The translations under genes were made by a program, and so were the position numbers. A stretch of 64,000 bases of DNA from Lentimonas sp. CC4 (GTDB lineage: Bacteria > Verrucomicrobiota > Verrucomicrobiia > Opitutales > Coraliomargaritaceae), in NCBI RefSeq assembly GCF_902728235.1, contig NZ_CACVBO010000002.1:434001-498000 (forward strand), written 5' to 3'. Below are positions 17,734 through 26,785 of this stretch, in pieces; the stretch's first letter is position 1; the number at the start of each line of letters is the position of its first letter. The notes under the pieces are model-generated. The model was not told the origin of the DNA and searched no databases. It saw only the letters and a list, made by a program, of their open reading frames with translations.

Positions 17734-18096
17734 ACTCTGAGTGCGTCGGGTATGAAGTGAATTCTCCCCGATTCTCATAATTTTCAGAAGCCGTGTGAGT
17801 CGTATGACTGACACGGCTTCTTTGTATTCGGAAGTCTGATTGCAGGCGGTGTTCTTAAACGGGTGTGATTTTGGTCGATGTCAACTTATCGCATGCGTAG
17901 CGACCTTGCTATGCCCGTGGGTGCTTTAGGCGTCGAACGTCAGAGTCAGCACGAGACGCCACCGCAGCCAGCACGACGCACTGCATCTAAAGAACGCAGC
18001 TAATTTAGGCTTCAAAGTGTTCAATCTGGCACCCTGCTCAATCTGAGTTCATGCCAGACCACTTTAATGCCCTAAAAGTCATTTTTTAGCCGTATT
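17734..18096. other. Intergenic stretch with terminator
   Basis: Holds the terminator at 17786-17824. The remaining 270 bp show no gene, repeat or signal I can support, up to the operator at 18097. Confidence 0.5.
17786..17824 (+). terminator. Rho-independent terminator
   Basis: AGAAGCCGTGT pairs perfectly with ACACGGCTTCT around an AGTC/GACT inner stem, followed by TTT. It is the duplicate of the one at 16467. Confidence 0.85.
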
Positions 18097-18140
18097 TCGA
18101 GTATATACGCGATTACATGATGCTCTATTTGTGTTAGTAT
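18097..18140 (+). promoter_or_regulatory. Operator TCGAG-N6-CGCGA and -10 box
   Basis: Half sites at 18097-18112 with one mismatch to the consensus; -10 TAGTAT at 18135-18140. Spacing 30.5 bp. Drives the sulfatase-GH29 pair at 18168-22391. Confidence 0.6.
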
Positions 18141-18167
18141 ATTTGTTTTGTAACCGCCCAAATGTAA

Positions 18168-20405
18168 ATGAACCCTATTAAATGTAAATCCACCTCGTTG
18201 GTTTTCTGTGTCACCGTCGTTGGCACCACGCTATTCGGCCTGCCTGTCCTGAGCAAAGCCGAAGGGCCGAAACCAAACATCGTTCACATCTTAACCGATG
18301 ATTTCGGCTGGCAAGATCCTGTCTGTATGGATGTGGATGGCGACACGCCGTATGAAACACCGAACTTGGATCGGCTGGCTAAGCATGGTCGTAAGTTTAT
18401 GCAGGCGTATTCGCCGTCGCCGACCTGCGCGCCTTCACGGGCGGCCTACATGTCCGGCCAGTATCCGGCCAACACAGGTATATACCACGTGATGGGTGGC
18501 AAGCTGCCGCGCGCCTATTCTCCCCACTTTTCGTATATCAATCCATTTTACCGTTATCGGCTTCCTTTGACAGAAATGACGATTCCAAAGGAGCTGAAGA
18601 AAGCAGGCTACACGACTGGCCATGTCGGTAAATGGCACTTAGGCGGCCGTAGTAACGGCTATCCCTTTCCGGGGGATTATGGTTTTGATATCGGTTACGT
18701 CGATGATCTGGGTAAAGGCGGCACCTATTATCCAGATCCCGATATTTGGGGGCCGAGAAAGCAACTTCGTAACCAGCACAACGGTTTGGCGAAATCGATG
18801 AAGCCGGATCGACTCACAGGTTGGGCAACGGATGATCCTGAGGATCCGTTCCAACTCGGAGAAGATGGGCGCCCCTTCGATAAGACGCTCGATGTCGCAC
18901 TCAAATGGCTAGAGAAGCATCACAGCGAGCCTTTCTTCCTGAACTACTGCACCTACTATGTGCACGGGCCGATCCAAACGCGTGATCGCACGCGGTTTGA
19001 ATATTATCTCAAAAAAATGGGCTACGAGGATTTTCCCACTGACCCTGGCACCATCAACCGCGGCCGCGGTGGTAAGACCGATCCATATTATGCGACGATG
19101 GTGAACGAACTCGATTGGATGATCGGGGAAGTGATCAACTATCTGGAAGCAACGGATGATCCGCGGAATCCTGGGCATAAGCTGATCGATAATACCTACA
19201 TTTTTGTTAGTTCGGACAATGGCGGACTAGTGAGTCGAAGTGGCGGAACGGTCACCGATAATTCGCCGCTTCGCGAAGGCAAGCAGGACCCTCATGAAGG
19301 TGGTGTCCGTATCCCGTTCATCGTGCGCGGTCCGAATATTCCAAAGGACTCTGTTTGCGAAACGCCGATTTCGTTGATCGATCTCTATCCCACCTTTGTT
19401 GAGCTCGCTGGCTTGCCCGCATCGGATAATGAGAAGTTGGATGGCTGCAACATCCGTCCTTTGCTGGAAGGGCAGGACACCGTCGCTCGCTTTGCTGACG
19501 GCACGCCACGCGAAAGTATTTATTTTTATTTCCCGATCGAGTTGTCCTCGGCGACAGCGATGCGCAAAGGCCCGTGGAAAGTATATCGCAATCTCAGCCC
19601 GGGTAATAACAAGAGCCCGTTGGTGGCCCTGTATCGACTATACAATGAGGACGGTTCGATGGCGGATGTCGGAGAAAGCAATAACCTCGCGGATCAAATG
19701 CCTGAGTTGACCAATCAACTATTGGGCGAACTCGATGCTTTCCTGAGTGAGTCGGACGTGTCCTATCCGTATAAAAATCCAACGATTGAGAGCCATCCTG
19801 GACAAGACCGCATTCCGTCCGTAGTGGCACGTGGTGACGACGGCGACCGCATTTGGGTCGAAGTCGAAACTGGTGCAGACAAATCGGAGATCGTTGAGGC
19901 GAAATTGCTCTACACCGTCAACGGTGGCAAATTTGATATTTCTCGCGGACGCCGTGAAATGTGGTTTGAGGAGCCGACCCAGATGAAGGGCGGGCGTATC
20001 GAAGGCACCGTGCCTCCAGGCACATCGCATGCCGTTTTCTGCATGACAGATAGCGAAGGCTTCCTCGTGATGTCCGAAAAGCTACCGTCCTATAAAGAAG
20101 TGTCCTCAAGCAATTCGGACTCTTCATATGTCCAACATGCGTATCCGTTCCGTCCGGGGCTGTATGCGTTGATCCAACTAGGCAAAGATGCCTCAGTCGC
20201 TTTGAAAGCCGCAAGTAAGTCCGATACTCAACTCTCGAAATCCTTGGCTAAAGCCGAGGCGCTCTACACCGCAGGTGAGGGCTCCGACGATCAATACGTC
20301 TCCACCATTCGTGGCTTGCGAAACTCGATCCGCGATCTTAAGGGCGTGGTGCCCCAAGCAGACAACTATTACATTAACCTATTCCGTCAGACTGACGCAT
20401 TTTAA
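18168..20405 (+). CDS. Secreted type I sulfatase with C-terminal extension
   Basis: A protein of 745 residues with a signal peptide. Sulfatase signatures: PNIVHILTDDFGW, CAPSR with Cys87 as the formylglycine site, GKWHLGG near 155, and SSDNGG. At 745 residues it is longer than the usual 450-600. The last 200 residues contain a beta-type domain (about 550-640) and a helical tail of about 85 residues that includes SKSLAKAEALY. It resembles the sulfatase at 6652 through the shared domain. The GH29 fucosidase starts 21 bp downstream, so the pair is probably an operon: desulfation coupled to fucose release is a reasonable inference. Confidence 0.93.
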   Translation: MNPIKCKSTSLVFCVTVVGTTLFGLPVLSKAEGPKPNIVHILTDDFGWQDPVCMDVDGDTPYETPNLDRLAKHGRKFMQAYSPSPTCAPSRAAYMSGQYPANTGIYHVMGGKLPRAYSPHFSYINPFYRYRLPLTEMTIPKELKKAGYTTGHVGKWHLGGRSNGYPFPGDYGFDIGYVDDLGKGGTYYPDPDIWGPRKQLRNQHNGLAKSMKPDRLTGWATDDPEDPFQLGEDGRPFDKTLDVALKWLEKHHSEPFFLNYCTYYVHGPIQTRDRTRFEYYLKKMGYEDFPTDPGTINRGRGGKTDPYYATMVNELDWMIGEVINYLEATDDPRNPGHKLIDNTYIFVSSDNGGLVSRSGGTVTDNSPLREGKQDPHEGGVRIPFIVRGPNIPKDSVCETPISLIDLYPTFVELAGLPASDNEKLDGCNIRPLLEGQDTVARFADGTPRESIYFYFPIELSSATAMRKGPWKVYRNLSPGNNKSPLVALYRLYNEDGSMADVGESNNLADQMPELTNQLLGELDAFLSESDVSYPYKNPTIESHPGQDRIPSVVARGDDGDRIWVEVETGADKSEIVEAKLLYTVNGGKFDISRGRREMWFEEPTQMKGGRIEGTVPPGTSHAVFCMTDSEGFLVMSEKLPSYKEVSSSNSDSSYVQHAYPFRPGLYALIQLGKDASVALKAASKSDTQLSKSLAKAEALYTAGEGSDDQYVSTIRGLRNSIRDLKGVVPQADNYYINLFRQTDAF

Positions 20406-20426
20406 ACCTAAAACCTAAAGAAAAAC

Positions 20427-22391
20427 ATGAGACTCTTTAATCATAAAGATCGCATTGCGAAAACGCTCAGCACGCTGCTGCTCGCTACGATTGCGGCGAC
20501 TTCGGTCGCCAATGCGCAAACCGATTCAAAACCGAAACTCGCAGGTGAACTGCGTAATATTCCAGAGCGCGAAACAGAATTTATGGATTGGGGACTGGGG
20601 CTGTTTGTGCACTGGTCAATTGATTCCCAGCTGGGTTCGGTCATCAGTCACCATATGGATATGGCTTCGGACAAACACCTAGATCGTATGGTGAATGAAC
20701 TGCCGAAGACCTTCAACCCGACGGACTACAATCCAGACGAATGGATGCAGCTCGCGAAGTTAGCCGGTGTTAAATACATGGTGCTGACTACCAAGCACCA
20801 CAGTGGCTTTTGTTTGTGGGATTCTGCGGTGACGGATTACGATATCGCGAACACGCCTTATAAAAAAGACATCGTTAAAGAATTTGTCGATGCGTGTCGC
20901 CGCCACGACATTAAGGTTGGCTTCTATTATTCGCCCGAGGACTTTGCCTTCAATTACAAGGCAGGCTATCCGGCCCGCGGTGGTAAAATGCCAAAGGATA
21001 AACACGCGGAGCTCGTTGATTTTACAAAAGTGCAGATCAAGGAATTGCTCACGAACTATGGGCCGATCGATGTCATGTTTCTTGACGGAGGGCACAAAGC
21101 AGTGCTGACACAATACTGCCATGAAGTGGATCCCAATGTCATTGTGACGCGTGGTGAGATGGTGACACCAGAGCAACGCCTGCCAAAGAATCCGATTCCG
21201 GGTCCATGGGAGACGTGCTTTACGCTGGGGAATCAATGGCAATACAAACCAACCAATGATGATTTCAAGTCAGGCTCGACACTCATCAACATGCTGGTCG
21301 AAACACGTGCGAAGGGCGGCAATCTGTTAATCAATGTCGGCCCGAAGCCCGATGGTTCCATACCGATCGAGCAGGAAGAACGCTTCCGCGAACTCGCATT
21401 GTGGATGTTTGTCAATGATGAGGCGATTCATGATGTTCGCGCCTGTGTGGTCGCGGGGGATAAGGGGCACGCTTACTATACTCAATCCAAGGATGGCAAA
21501 TATACGTATGCCATCGTAACCAAGTTTACCGAGCGTGATCCAGTGCCTAACAATCGGATCTGGGGGCGTGGTTCGCGCAAAGAGTTTTTGCTGCCTGAGC
21601 TGATCGCCAATGAAAACACAACGGTGCAGGTCTTGGGGCAAGATCATCGCTCCGAGCGATACAGCGATCGTATTGATCTAGCGATCAACTTCGAGAACAC
21701 TAAAGATGGCCTACTGATGGATGTGATCCGCCAACAACGACTCTACAACTGGCGTAATTGGCCCAATGCAGTCGTGCTTCGTTTTGAAAATGTAGATTTC
21801 GTTCAGCCAGAGGAGGCAGTCGAAGAGGCTACTGACGGAAAAGAATTTACATCGGAGTCGGGTATTACCTGGAGCAGCAGCCCTGTGAAAACAAAAGGTG
21901 GCAAACTGGCTTCTGGATTGTTCGATAAGACAGGTGCGCTCGCTTATGCTGAAAATACAGGCGGTCCGAAACTGACCTTTGACGGTATCGATTTCCGTGC
22001 GGGAACGACTGCCTCCACCACGGTGCTCGGCGTGGCTGGTCCTGCATATGCCGGATATGCTGAAGGCGAACAGATCATCAGCTCTGGCATGTATCCCGCC
22101 CCCGCGACTGCGATTCCCGAACTGAGAGGACTCAACATCGGCAGCACGTATCGCGTGCAAGCCTTGTTCTATGACCAGCGCCCAAACCAAGAGGGACAAC
22201 ACGTGATTGTTGAGGGGAAGAATATGGGCCGCTATGCGAATGGCCCCGGCGGCAATGGTTTGCTAGTGAGCGGCACCTTTGTTGCGACTGCCGACACGCA
22301 GTCCTTCAAGCTCGAGCGCACCGCGAACGATGGCAAAACGCCGGACAATCAAATTCAGCTCAACGCCTTGGTGCTGCATCAGCTTCCGTAG
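20427..22391 (+). CDS. Secreted GH29 alpha-L-fucosidase with extra C-terminal domain
   Basis: A protein of 654 residues with a signal peptide ending near NAQTDS. The GH29 barrel is clear: FVHWSIDSQLGSVISHH, VKYMVLTTKHHSGFCLWDS, CRRHDIKVGFYYSPED, and YGPIDVMFLDGG, in which Asp220 sits at the position of the catalytic nucleophile. GH29 enzymes release terminal alpha-L-fucose with retention (known). The final 190 residues, after FENVDFVQPEE, form an additional beta domain absent from the shorter paralogue at 54486 and may bind glycan. It follows a sulfatase by 21 bp. Its likely terminator lies 244 bp beyond the stop, displaced by a MITE-like insertion. Confidence 0.94.
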   Translation: MRLFNHKDRIAKTLSTLLLATIAATSVANAQTDSKPKLAGELRNIPERETEFMDWGLGLFVHWSIDSQLGSVISHHMDMASDKHLDRMVNELPKTFNPTDYNPDEWMQLAKLAGVKYMVLTTKHHSGFCLWDSAVTDYDIANTPYKKDIVKEFVDACRRHDIKVGFYYSPEDFAFNYKAGYPARGGKMPKDKHAELVDFTKVQIKELLTNYGPIDVMFLDGGHKAVLTQYCHEVDPNVIVTRGEMVTPEQRLPKNPIPGPWETCFTLGNQWQYKPTNDDFKSGSTLINMLVETRAKGGNLLINVGPKPDGSIPIEQEERFRELALWMFVNDEAIHDVRACVVAGDKGHAYYTQSKDGKYTYAIVTKFTERDPVPNNRIWGRGSRKEFLLPELIANENTTVQVLGQDHRSERYSDRIDLAINFENTKDGLLMDVIRQQRLYNWRNWPNAVVLRFENVDFVQPEEAVEEATDGKEFTSESGITWSSSPVKTKGGKLASGLFDKTGALAYAENTGGPKLTFDGIDFRAGTTASTTVLGVAGPAYAGYAEGEQIISSGMYPAPATAIPELRGLNIGSTYRVQALFYDQRPNQEGQHVIVEGKNMGRYANGPGGNGLLVSGTFVATADTQSFKLERTANDGKTPDNQIQLNALVLHQLP

Positions 22392-22425
22392 GGTTGCGAT
22401 TCCGCCACCGGCACTTTGTCCGAGC

Positions 22426-22624
22426 TATACTGATGCGCATCCTGTTTTGTGAAAAGTGCCGAGGCTCATGCGGAGCTACCGAAAGTGTTAAGGGATTTGG
22501 GAGGGACAGCCTCCGCGCTGTCCGCAGTGTGCCAGTGCTGGACTGAGGCTCGGCGGACGAGACGGAGCTCGTCCCTCCCAAATGTGTTGATCAAAAATCA
22601 CAATTCTTAATGCGCGACAGTATA
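22426..22624. mobile_element. MITE-like element, copy A (199 bp)
   Basis: The left end TATACTGATGCGCAT..TTTTGTGA and the reverse complement of the right end TATACTGTCGCGCAT..AATTGTGA are inverted repeats of about 27 bp with few mismatches. A second copy with the same ends is at 39655-39899. No coding capacity. The interior is a large palindrome. It separates the GH29 stop from its terminator. Confidence 0.7.
22495..22583. repeat. Palindromic REP-like sequence inside the element
   Basis: ATTTGGGAGGGAC at 22495-22507 pairs perfectly with GTCCCTCCCAAAT at 22571-22583; the intervening GC-rich bases can fold further. Confidence 0.75.
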
Positions 22625-22634
22625 TAAACTTTTC

Positions 22635-22668
22635 AAAAGCCTCTCCGAAGTTCGGGGAGGCTTTTTTT
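22635..22668 (+). terminator. Rho-independent terminator
   Basis: AAAAGCCTC pairs with GAGGCTTTT, with a run of seven T. Sequence and flanks resemble the terminator at 24182. It probably once lay directly behind the GH29 gene. Confidence 0.8.
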
Positions 22669-22775
22669 GGTTCATCGTCGATTACCGAGAGCGGACTCGT
22701 TGGCCAGTGAATCACTGAGATGGAACGAAGCTCAACTGCGTTGTGGCACGGGCTTCTCGGAGAGAGCCTTTTTTT
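22669..22775 (+). repeat. Dispersed repeat, copy 2
   Basis: Shares its two ends (TTCATCGTCGATT and TGTGGCACGGGCT..CTCGGAGAGAGCCT) with 10348-10457. Here it directly follows a terminator and ends in a T7 run. Confidence 0.55.
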
Positions 22776-23093
22776 ATAGCTGATTGCATCTTGCATAACA
22801 GTGCGATCACACGGACAAGTTTAAGGCCCATGGTGTAGGACGCGGTCTTTGCGTAGCAAAGGCCGTGTTGATCTGGTAGACTCCGCAGATACGCTGACGC
22901 AGGACAGCCGGCGAGCGGCATCACCGCATGATTCAAGCTAGTGCCATGTCTGATACACTGACAGAAAGGCCCCAGATTTTTTAACCGCTTATTTTCGCTA
23001 ATGAACGCTTATCTAGCACGACGTGTCACAGACTTTGAATTTCATTGCCTCAGTTTTTTTGTCCGCAGCGACGGCCTGAGCTTTCGCTCGGTA

Positions 23094-23139
23094 TCGCGTG
23101 AATTCGCGATATGCTTTTTTGTATGACATTTGGTATATT
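23094..23139 (+). promoter_or_regulatory. Operator TCGCG-N6-CGCGA and -10 box
   Basis: Perfect palindrome extending to TATCGCG / CGCGATA at 23092-23111; -10 TATATT at 23134-23139 after TGG. Spacing 32.5 bp. Precedes the PEP-CTERM gene at 23180. Confidence 0.7.
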
Positions 23140-23179
23140 AACATTCTACCGTTTATATCCCACCATAACCCCTGCTACT

Positions 23180-24157
23180 ATGAAAAATAATAAAACACAG
23201 TCTCCCACTAGAGCGACCATAGCACTTGCCGTGCTCTGCCTCGCAGTTCCTTCCATTGGACTCTCGGCCACGTTTTATCAAATTGGTAGTGGTGGAGTGG
23301 GCAGTAGTTGGGATGATGCAAATTTCTCTCCTGACGGAACTGCCACTGGTGCTGCCGCTCCGACTTCGGGTCTGCCGGGCGGAACGAATGACTACGTGAA
23401 TGATGCTGGAACGCTCAGAACATCGGGAACCCAGTTCGCAGGTGATTCGCTAACAATTAAGAGCGGCAGACGTCTGCAACTTCAGTTTGGGGGGACATCA
23501 ACGGTCGACAATCTGACCTTCGAGGCGGGTTCCAATATTGCAAACGGCGCTAGTGGTGCGAAGACACTGAGTGGTAATGGACTAGCGATTACAGGGACTG
23601 GGGAGTTCACAATTCTATCTGGCGCAAATAACCGTGACATCACTATTTCTTCCCAGATTACAGCGGATTCGACCATCAGTCAGATCAATGTCGACATGGG
23701 AATTGTAGGTTCACCCACTAAGAACGAATTCCTAAATCTCACCAATGGCTCGAACAGCTTTGGTGGAACGTGGAACATCGAAGAAGGTCTGCTTTGGGGG
23801 AGCACAGCTGGCGGTTTGGGAGTTTCCAGCTTTAATGTTACCGCGAACGGCTATTTGGATCTCGACTACGATTTCTCCAATGCTCTCGGTGATTTGACAA
23901 TTGTCGGTGGTGGTATGTTGACGCTCGACCAAGCTCTGACATTCGGTAGTGCTACGATTAACGGCACACCAATTGCCGCTGGCACCTACACTGCAAGTCA
24001 GCTGAATGCAACCTTCGGGATTGATCTGGCAACTTTTGAGGATGCAGGTTCATCTACTGGCAGCATCACCATCACAGTGGTCCCCGAGCCCTCCAGCTAC
24101 GCACTGCTTGCCGGTCTGCTCGGTCTTAGCTACGTAATGGTTCGCCGCCGCAGCTAA
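23180..24157 (+). CDS. PEP-CTERM protein with repetitive beta structure
   Basis: A protein of 325 residues. The frame is open upstream to 23111, but that start lies before the predicted transcription start; the ATG at 23180 begins a polar N-region and a hydrophobic signal segment (ATIALAVLCLAVPSIG). The mature part is Gly/Thr/Ser-rich with autotransporter-like beta repeats (GSSWDDANFS, GGTNDYVNDAGTL). The C-terminus has VPEPSSYALLAG, a hydrophobic stretch and RRRS. Surface-displayed or matrix protein by class; no enzymatic motif. Own operator and strong terminator. Confidence 0.85.
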   Translation: MKNNKTQSPTRATIALAVLCLAVPSIGLSATFYQIGSGGVGSSWDDANFSPDGTATGAAAPTSGLPGGTNDYVNDAGTLRTSGTQFAGDSLTIKSGRRLQLQFGGTSTVDNLTFEAGSNIANGASGAKTLSGNGLAITGTGEFTILSGANNRDITISSQITADSTISQINVDMGIVGSPTKNEFLNLTNGSNSFGGTWNIEEGLLWGSTAGGLGVSSFNVTANGYLDLDYDFSNALGDLTIVGGGMLTLDQALTFGSATINGTPIAAGTYTASQLNATFGIDLATFEDAGSSTGSITITVVPEPSSYALLAGLLGLSYVMVRRRS

Positions 24158-24181
24158 GCGTCCACTCAAGTTTACATTTTC

Positions 24182-24216
24182 AAAAAGCCTCCCTGTCATT
24201 CGGGGAGGCTTTTTTG
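24182..24216 (+). terminator. Rho-independent terminator
   Basis: AAAAAGCCTCCC pairs with GGGAGGCTTTTT, followed by T residues; 24 bp after the PEP-CTERM stop. Confidence 0.9.
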
Positions 24217-24396
24217 TGGATAGTCCCTTCGGGGGAAAGAGGCGAGTGGTGTGGCCCGTTTGACGGATATCCATCGCCGGGAGCCAGCGGTTTATAGATA
24301 CGTCAGACAAGTTCTCAAAGTAGTCTTCCGAGAGAAGATCTCATACAAACATGAAATGTAAGTGAGGCTATAATACAGGCAATCGACTGCAGCTTT
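24217..24396. other. Intergenic remainder
   Basis: Between the terminator and the operator at 24397 I see no feature. Confidence 0.5.
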
Positions 24397-24440
24397 AGGC
24401 GTAAATTCGCGATGTTATCAGTGGCTTAAACATATATTCT
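24397..24440 (+). promoter_or_regulatory. Operator AGGCG-N6-CGCGA and -10 box
   Basis: Left half degenerate, right half perfect, spacer TAAATT; -10 TATTCT at 24435-24440. Spacing 30.5 bp. Precedes the PEP-CTERM gene at 24515. Confidence 0.6.
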
Positions 24441-24514
24441 AAGAGCAGCTGAATTTGTAGTATAAGCGTATGACGCTTTTGGATTATTGGATCCTCCTTG
24501 GTAAAGACTCCCTC

Positions 24515-25210
24515 ATGAAAAACAGATATATTAAAGTCATTCTACCGTTACTGGCCTCATTTACAATTTCTCAAACTGCGAACGCTGAAGTGCTCGCAGA
24601 GTTCAACTTCGATGGACGGGATGGCGTTTCGACGGGCTCCTCAATGTTCAGTATCGTATCGGATTGGGATAACAGTCATGCTGGGGCGAGTAGTGATTAT
24701 TCTCAAAATGCTCACAGTTTCAGAAGCGTAGCCGTCACCGCTGTAGCTAATGAAATTAGCAGGGCTCTTGATCCTTCAGTTTCTGAGAGTTATCATTCAT
24801 TCACCGTAACAGTCGCCGGCTTAAGAGCAGGAGAGGCGCTAGACTTAACGACTTTCGCTTACGAATATAAGTGCTCTCAACCTCTAGGATTTGACTCAGG
24901 CGTATATTCCGATGCCACAGGATTTTCCAGCCTGAGTGATCAACTGGGAGGGATTACGATTGGTGGTGACGGGGCGGATTTATCCACCAGTATTAATCTA
25001 TCGGGGCCGGAATATAAGGGCCTGACCAATGGGGATTCAATTGAGTTTCGCATCTATCTGGCAGATACATCGAATTCTCCTAAACGCATCCATAATATAG
25101 ACGATGTCATATTGACGGGGGAGAAATATGATATTCCTGAGCCAGACACGTTTGCTTTGATTGCGGGTATCGTCGCGATCTGTTCGATGATGACTCGCCG
25201 TCGCTCATAG
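24515..25210 (+). CDS. PEP-CTERM sorting domain protein
   Basis: A protein of 231 residues from the ATG at 24515, which starts a signal peptide (MKNRYIKVILPLLASF); the frame continues upstream to 24470, but those residues do not look like a signal peptide. The mature part is a beta-type domain with the opening EVLAEFNFDGRDG and an FxIDDVxLxG-like end (HNIDDVILTG). The C-terminus has IPEPDTFALIAG, a hydrophobic stretch and TRRRS. Likely exported and anchored. No terminator is evident before the esterase gene 51 bp downstream, so the two may be co-transcribed. Confidence 0.85.
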   Translation: MKNRYIKVILPLLASFTISQTANAEVLAEFNFDGRDGVSTGSSMFSIVSDWDNSHAGASSDYSQNAHSFRSVAVTAVANEISRALDPSVSESYHSFTVTVAGLRAGEALDLTTFAYEYKCSQPLGFDSGVYSDATGFSSLSDQLGGITIGGDGADLSTSINLSGPEYKGLTNGDSIEFRIYLADTSNSPKRIHNIDDVILTGEKYDIPEPDTFALIAGIVAICSMMTRRRS

Positions 25211-25261
25211 CTTGCGTGTCGTGAGAGAGGCCCGAAAGACACTGTATCCGTAGATAATCGA

Positions 25262-26725
25262 ATGAGCATACATTTATATGTGAGACGATATTGGCAGCGA
25301 GGATCCGTCTTTGGCGCGATCTTCTGCATACTTTTCAGTGTGAACCTCTCTGCTGAAACGTCGGTGCAGCCAAATGTCTATGCGATCCAAGCCCAAGACC
25401 GCATCGTATTCTTTGGCGATTCGATTACTGCACATGGTGCGCCTCCCGGAGGCTACGTCGATTTGGTTGCGAAAGCTGTTGAACAAGCGTATGCCGAACA
25501 GGGCATTGAAGTCATTGGTGCAGGCGTTGGAGGAAACAAGGTTCCGGATCTACAGAAACGCATGGATCGCGATGTGCTCAGCCAAAAGCCTAACCTTGTT
25601 TTTATATATATCGGTATTAATGATGTCTGGCATTGGTCGAAACCGCACCCAGTGACAAAGGCGAAGCGAGCGGGCACGACCGCTGAGGCGTATGAGTCGG
25701 GCTTGCGTGAAATCGTCAGCAAGCTACAGGCAGAGAAGATAACTGTAGTGCTCTGCACGCCGACGGTCATTGCGGAGCAACTGCATCCTGAGTCTGAAGA
25801 TTTCCAGCGCTTAGAGCAGTATGCCGCGATCGTTCGCCAGATCGCCGCGGATACGGACTCAGTTCTACTCGATCTAAGACAGCTGTTTGTCGACTATCTG
25901 AGCGAGAATAACCCGAAAAATCGTCCTCGTGGGATTTTGACGATGGACGGTGTGCATATGAACGGTGCTGGTAATGCGTTGATTGCAGAAGCAGTTTGCC
26001 GCATGCTGGGAGTGACTGCTATCGCGGAGAGCGTTGCGTCGAACCTGTCTGCGCCGACCAAGGGCATGGATCTGTATTTGATGATTGGTCAGTCCAATAT
26101 GGCTGGCCGTGCTAAAGTTCTAGATACGCAGCGCCGGCCGATCAAAAATTGCTTTCTTTTTAATGATCGGGGGGATTGGGAACCTGCCACCAATCCACTA
26201 AATCGTTTTTCAACCGTGCGGAAAGATATCGGCATGCAGCAACTCGGGCTAGGCTATTCATTTGCAATGAAGCTCAATGAAATGAATCCAGAGCAGACGA
26301 TAGGGCTCGTTGTGAATGCCTTGGGCGGTTCGAAAATTGAATCGTGGCAAAAGGGGCAGCGATTGTATCAAGAAGCCTTGGCTCGCATGCAGGCTGCGCA
26401 AGCATATGGGGAACTGAAGGCAGTTCTTTGGCATCAAGGGGAATCTAATTTCGATGATGCGGCATATTTAGGGAAATTGAGCCAACTCATTACTGATTTG
26501 CGTGCGGACTTACAGATGCCTCAACTTCCTTTTATTGTGGGGCAAATTACTGGTGATTATCCTGTCAACACACAGCTGGATGCATTGCCAGAGCATGTCT
26601 CTCATACGGCTTGTGTCTCGTCTAAAGACTTGGCTACACAGGATAAATGGCACTTTAATTCAGTTAGCCAAATTCAGTTAGGTGAACGCTATGCAGATGC
26701 TGTTCTATCGATACAGCAGCGATAG
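25262..26725 (+). CDS. Two-domain secreted esterase: SGNH hydrolase plus sialate-acetylesterase-like
   Basis: A protein of 487 residues with an N-terminal signal-like segment (about 12-31). Domain 1 (about 45-255) is an SGNH/GDSL hydrolase: FFGDSIT with Ser54, GVGGNK, GIND, and the DGVHMN block carrying the Asp-His pair. Domain 2 (about 270-487) is a SASA/CE6-type acetylesterase: MIGQSNMAG with Ser278, LWHQGESN near 390, and a late WHFN. Both classes remove O-acetyl groups from glycans (known), so the protein could deacetylate two positions or substrates. Two complete active sites in one chain are unusual. The context is acetylated sulfated polysaccharide degradation. Confidence 0.85.
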   Translation: MSIHLYVRRYWQRGSVFGAIFCILFSVNLSAETSVQPNVYAIQAQDRIVFFGDSITAHGAPPGGYVDLVAKAVEQAYAEQGIEVIGAGVGGNKVPDLQKRMDRDVLSQKPNLVFIYIGINDVWHWSKPHPVTKAKRAGTTAEAYESGLREIVSKLQAEKITVVLCTPTVIAEQLHPESEDFQRLEQYAAIVRQIAADTDSVLLDLRQLFVDYLSENNPKNRPRGILTMDGVHMNGAGNALIAEAVCRMLGVTAIAESVASNLSAPTKGMDLYLMIGQSNMAGRAKVLDTQRRPIKNCFLFNDRGDWEPATNPLNRFSTVRKDIGMQQLGLGYSFAMKLNEMNPEQTIGLVVNALGGSKIESWQKGQRLYQEALARMQAAQAYGELKAVLWHQGESNFDDAAYLGKLSQLITDLRADLQMPQLPFIVGQITGDYPVNTQLDALPEHVSHTACVSSKDLATQDKWHFNSVSQIQLGERYADAVLSIQQR

Positions 26726-26785
26726 GATCAAATATTAGAGGTTTCTATGCGGCTCCCTTCGCCGCTGTGAATGATGATTGATCAA

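Larger units (their letters stand above)
16630..17824 (+). repeat. Segmental duplication, copy 2
   Basis: Second copy of 15301-16505: broken LamG-gene tail, operator, PEP-CTERM gene and terminator in the same order. A G8-A-G7 tract lies between the copies at 16511-16526. Confidence 0.75.
22392..23093. other. Intergenic stretch with MITE-like element, terminator and repeat
   Basis: Non-coding. It contains the MITE-like element at 22426-22624 with an internal palindrome, a terminator at 22635-22668, and copy 2 of a dispersed repeat at 22669-22775. From 22776 to 23093 nothing is identifiable. Confidence 0.6.

Noticed and set aside
17897-17911. TCGCATGCGTAGCGA near-palindrome as a regulon site
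   Set aside because: The spacer is 7 bp, no -10 box is found 30 bp downstream and the next gene has its own better site.
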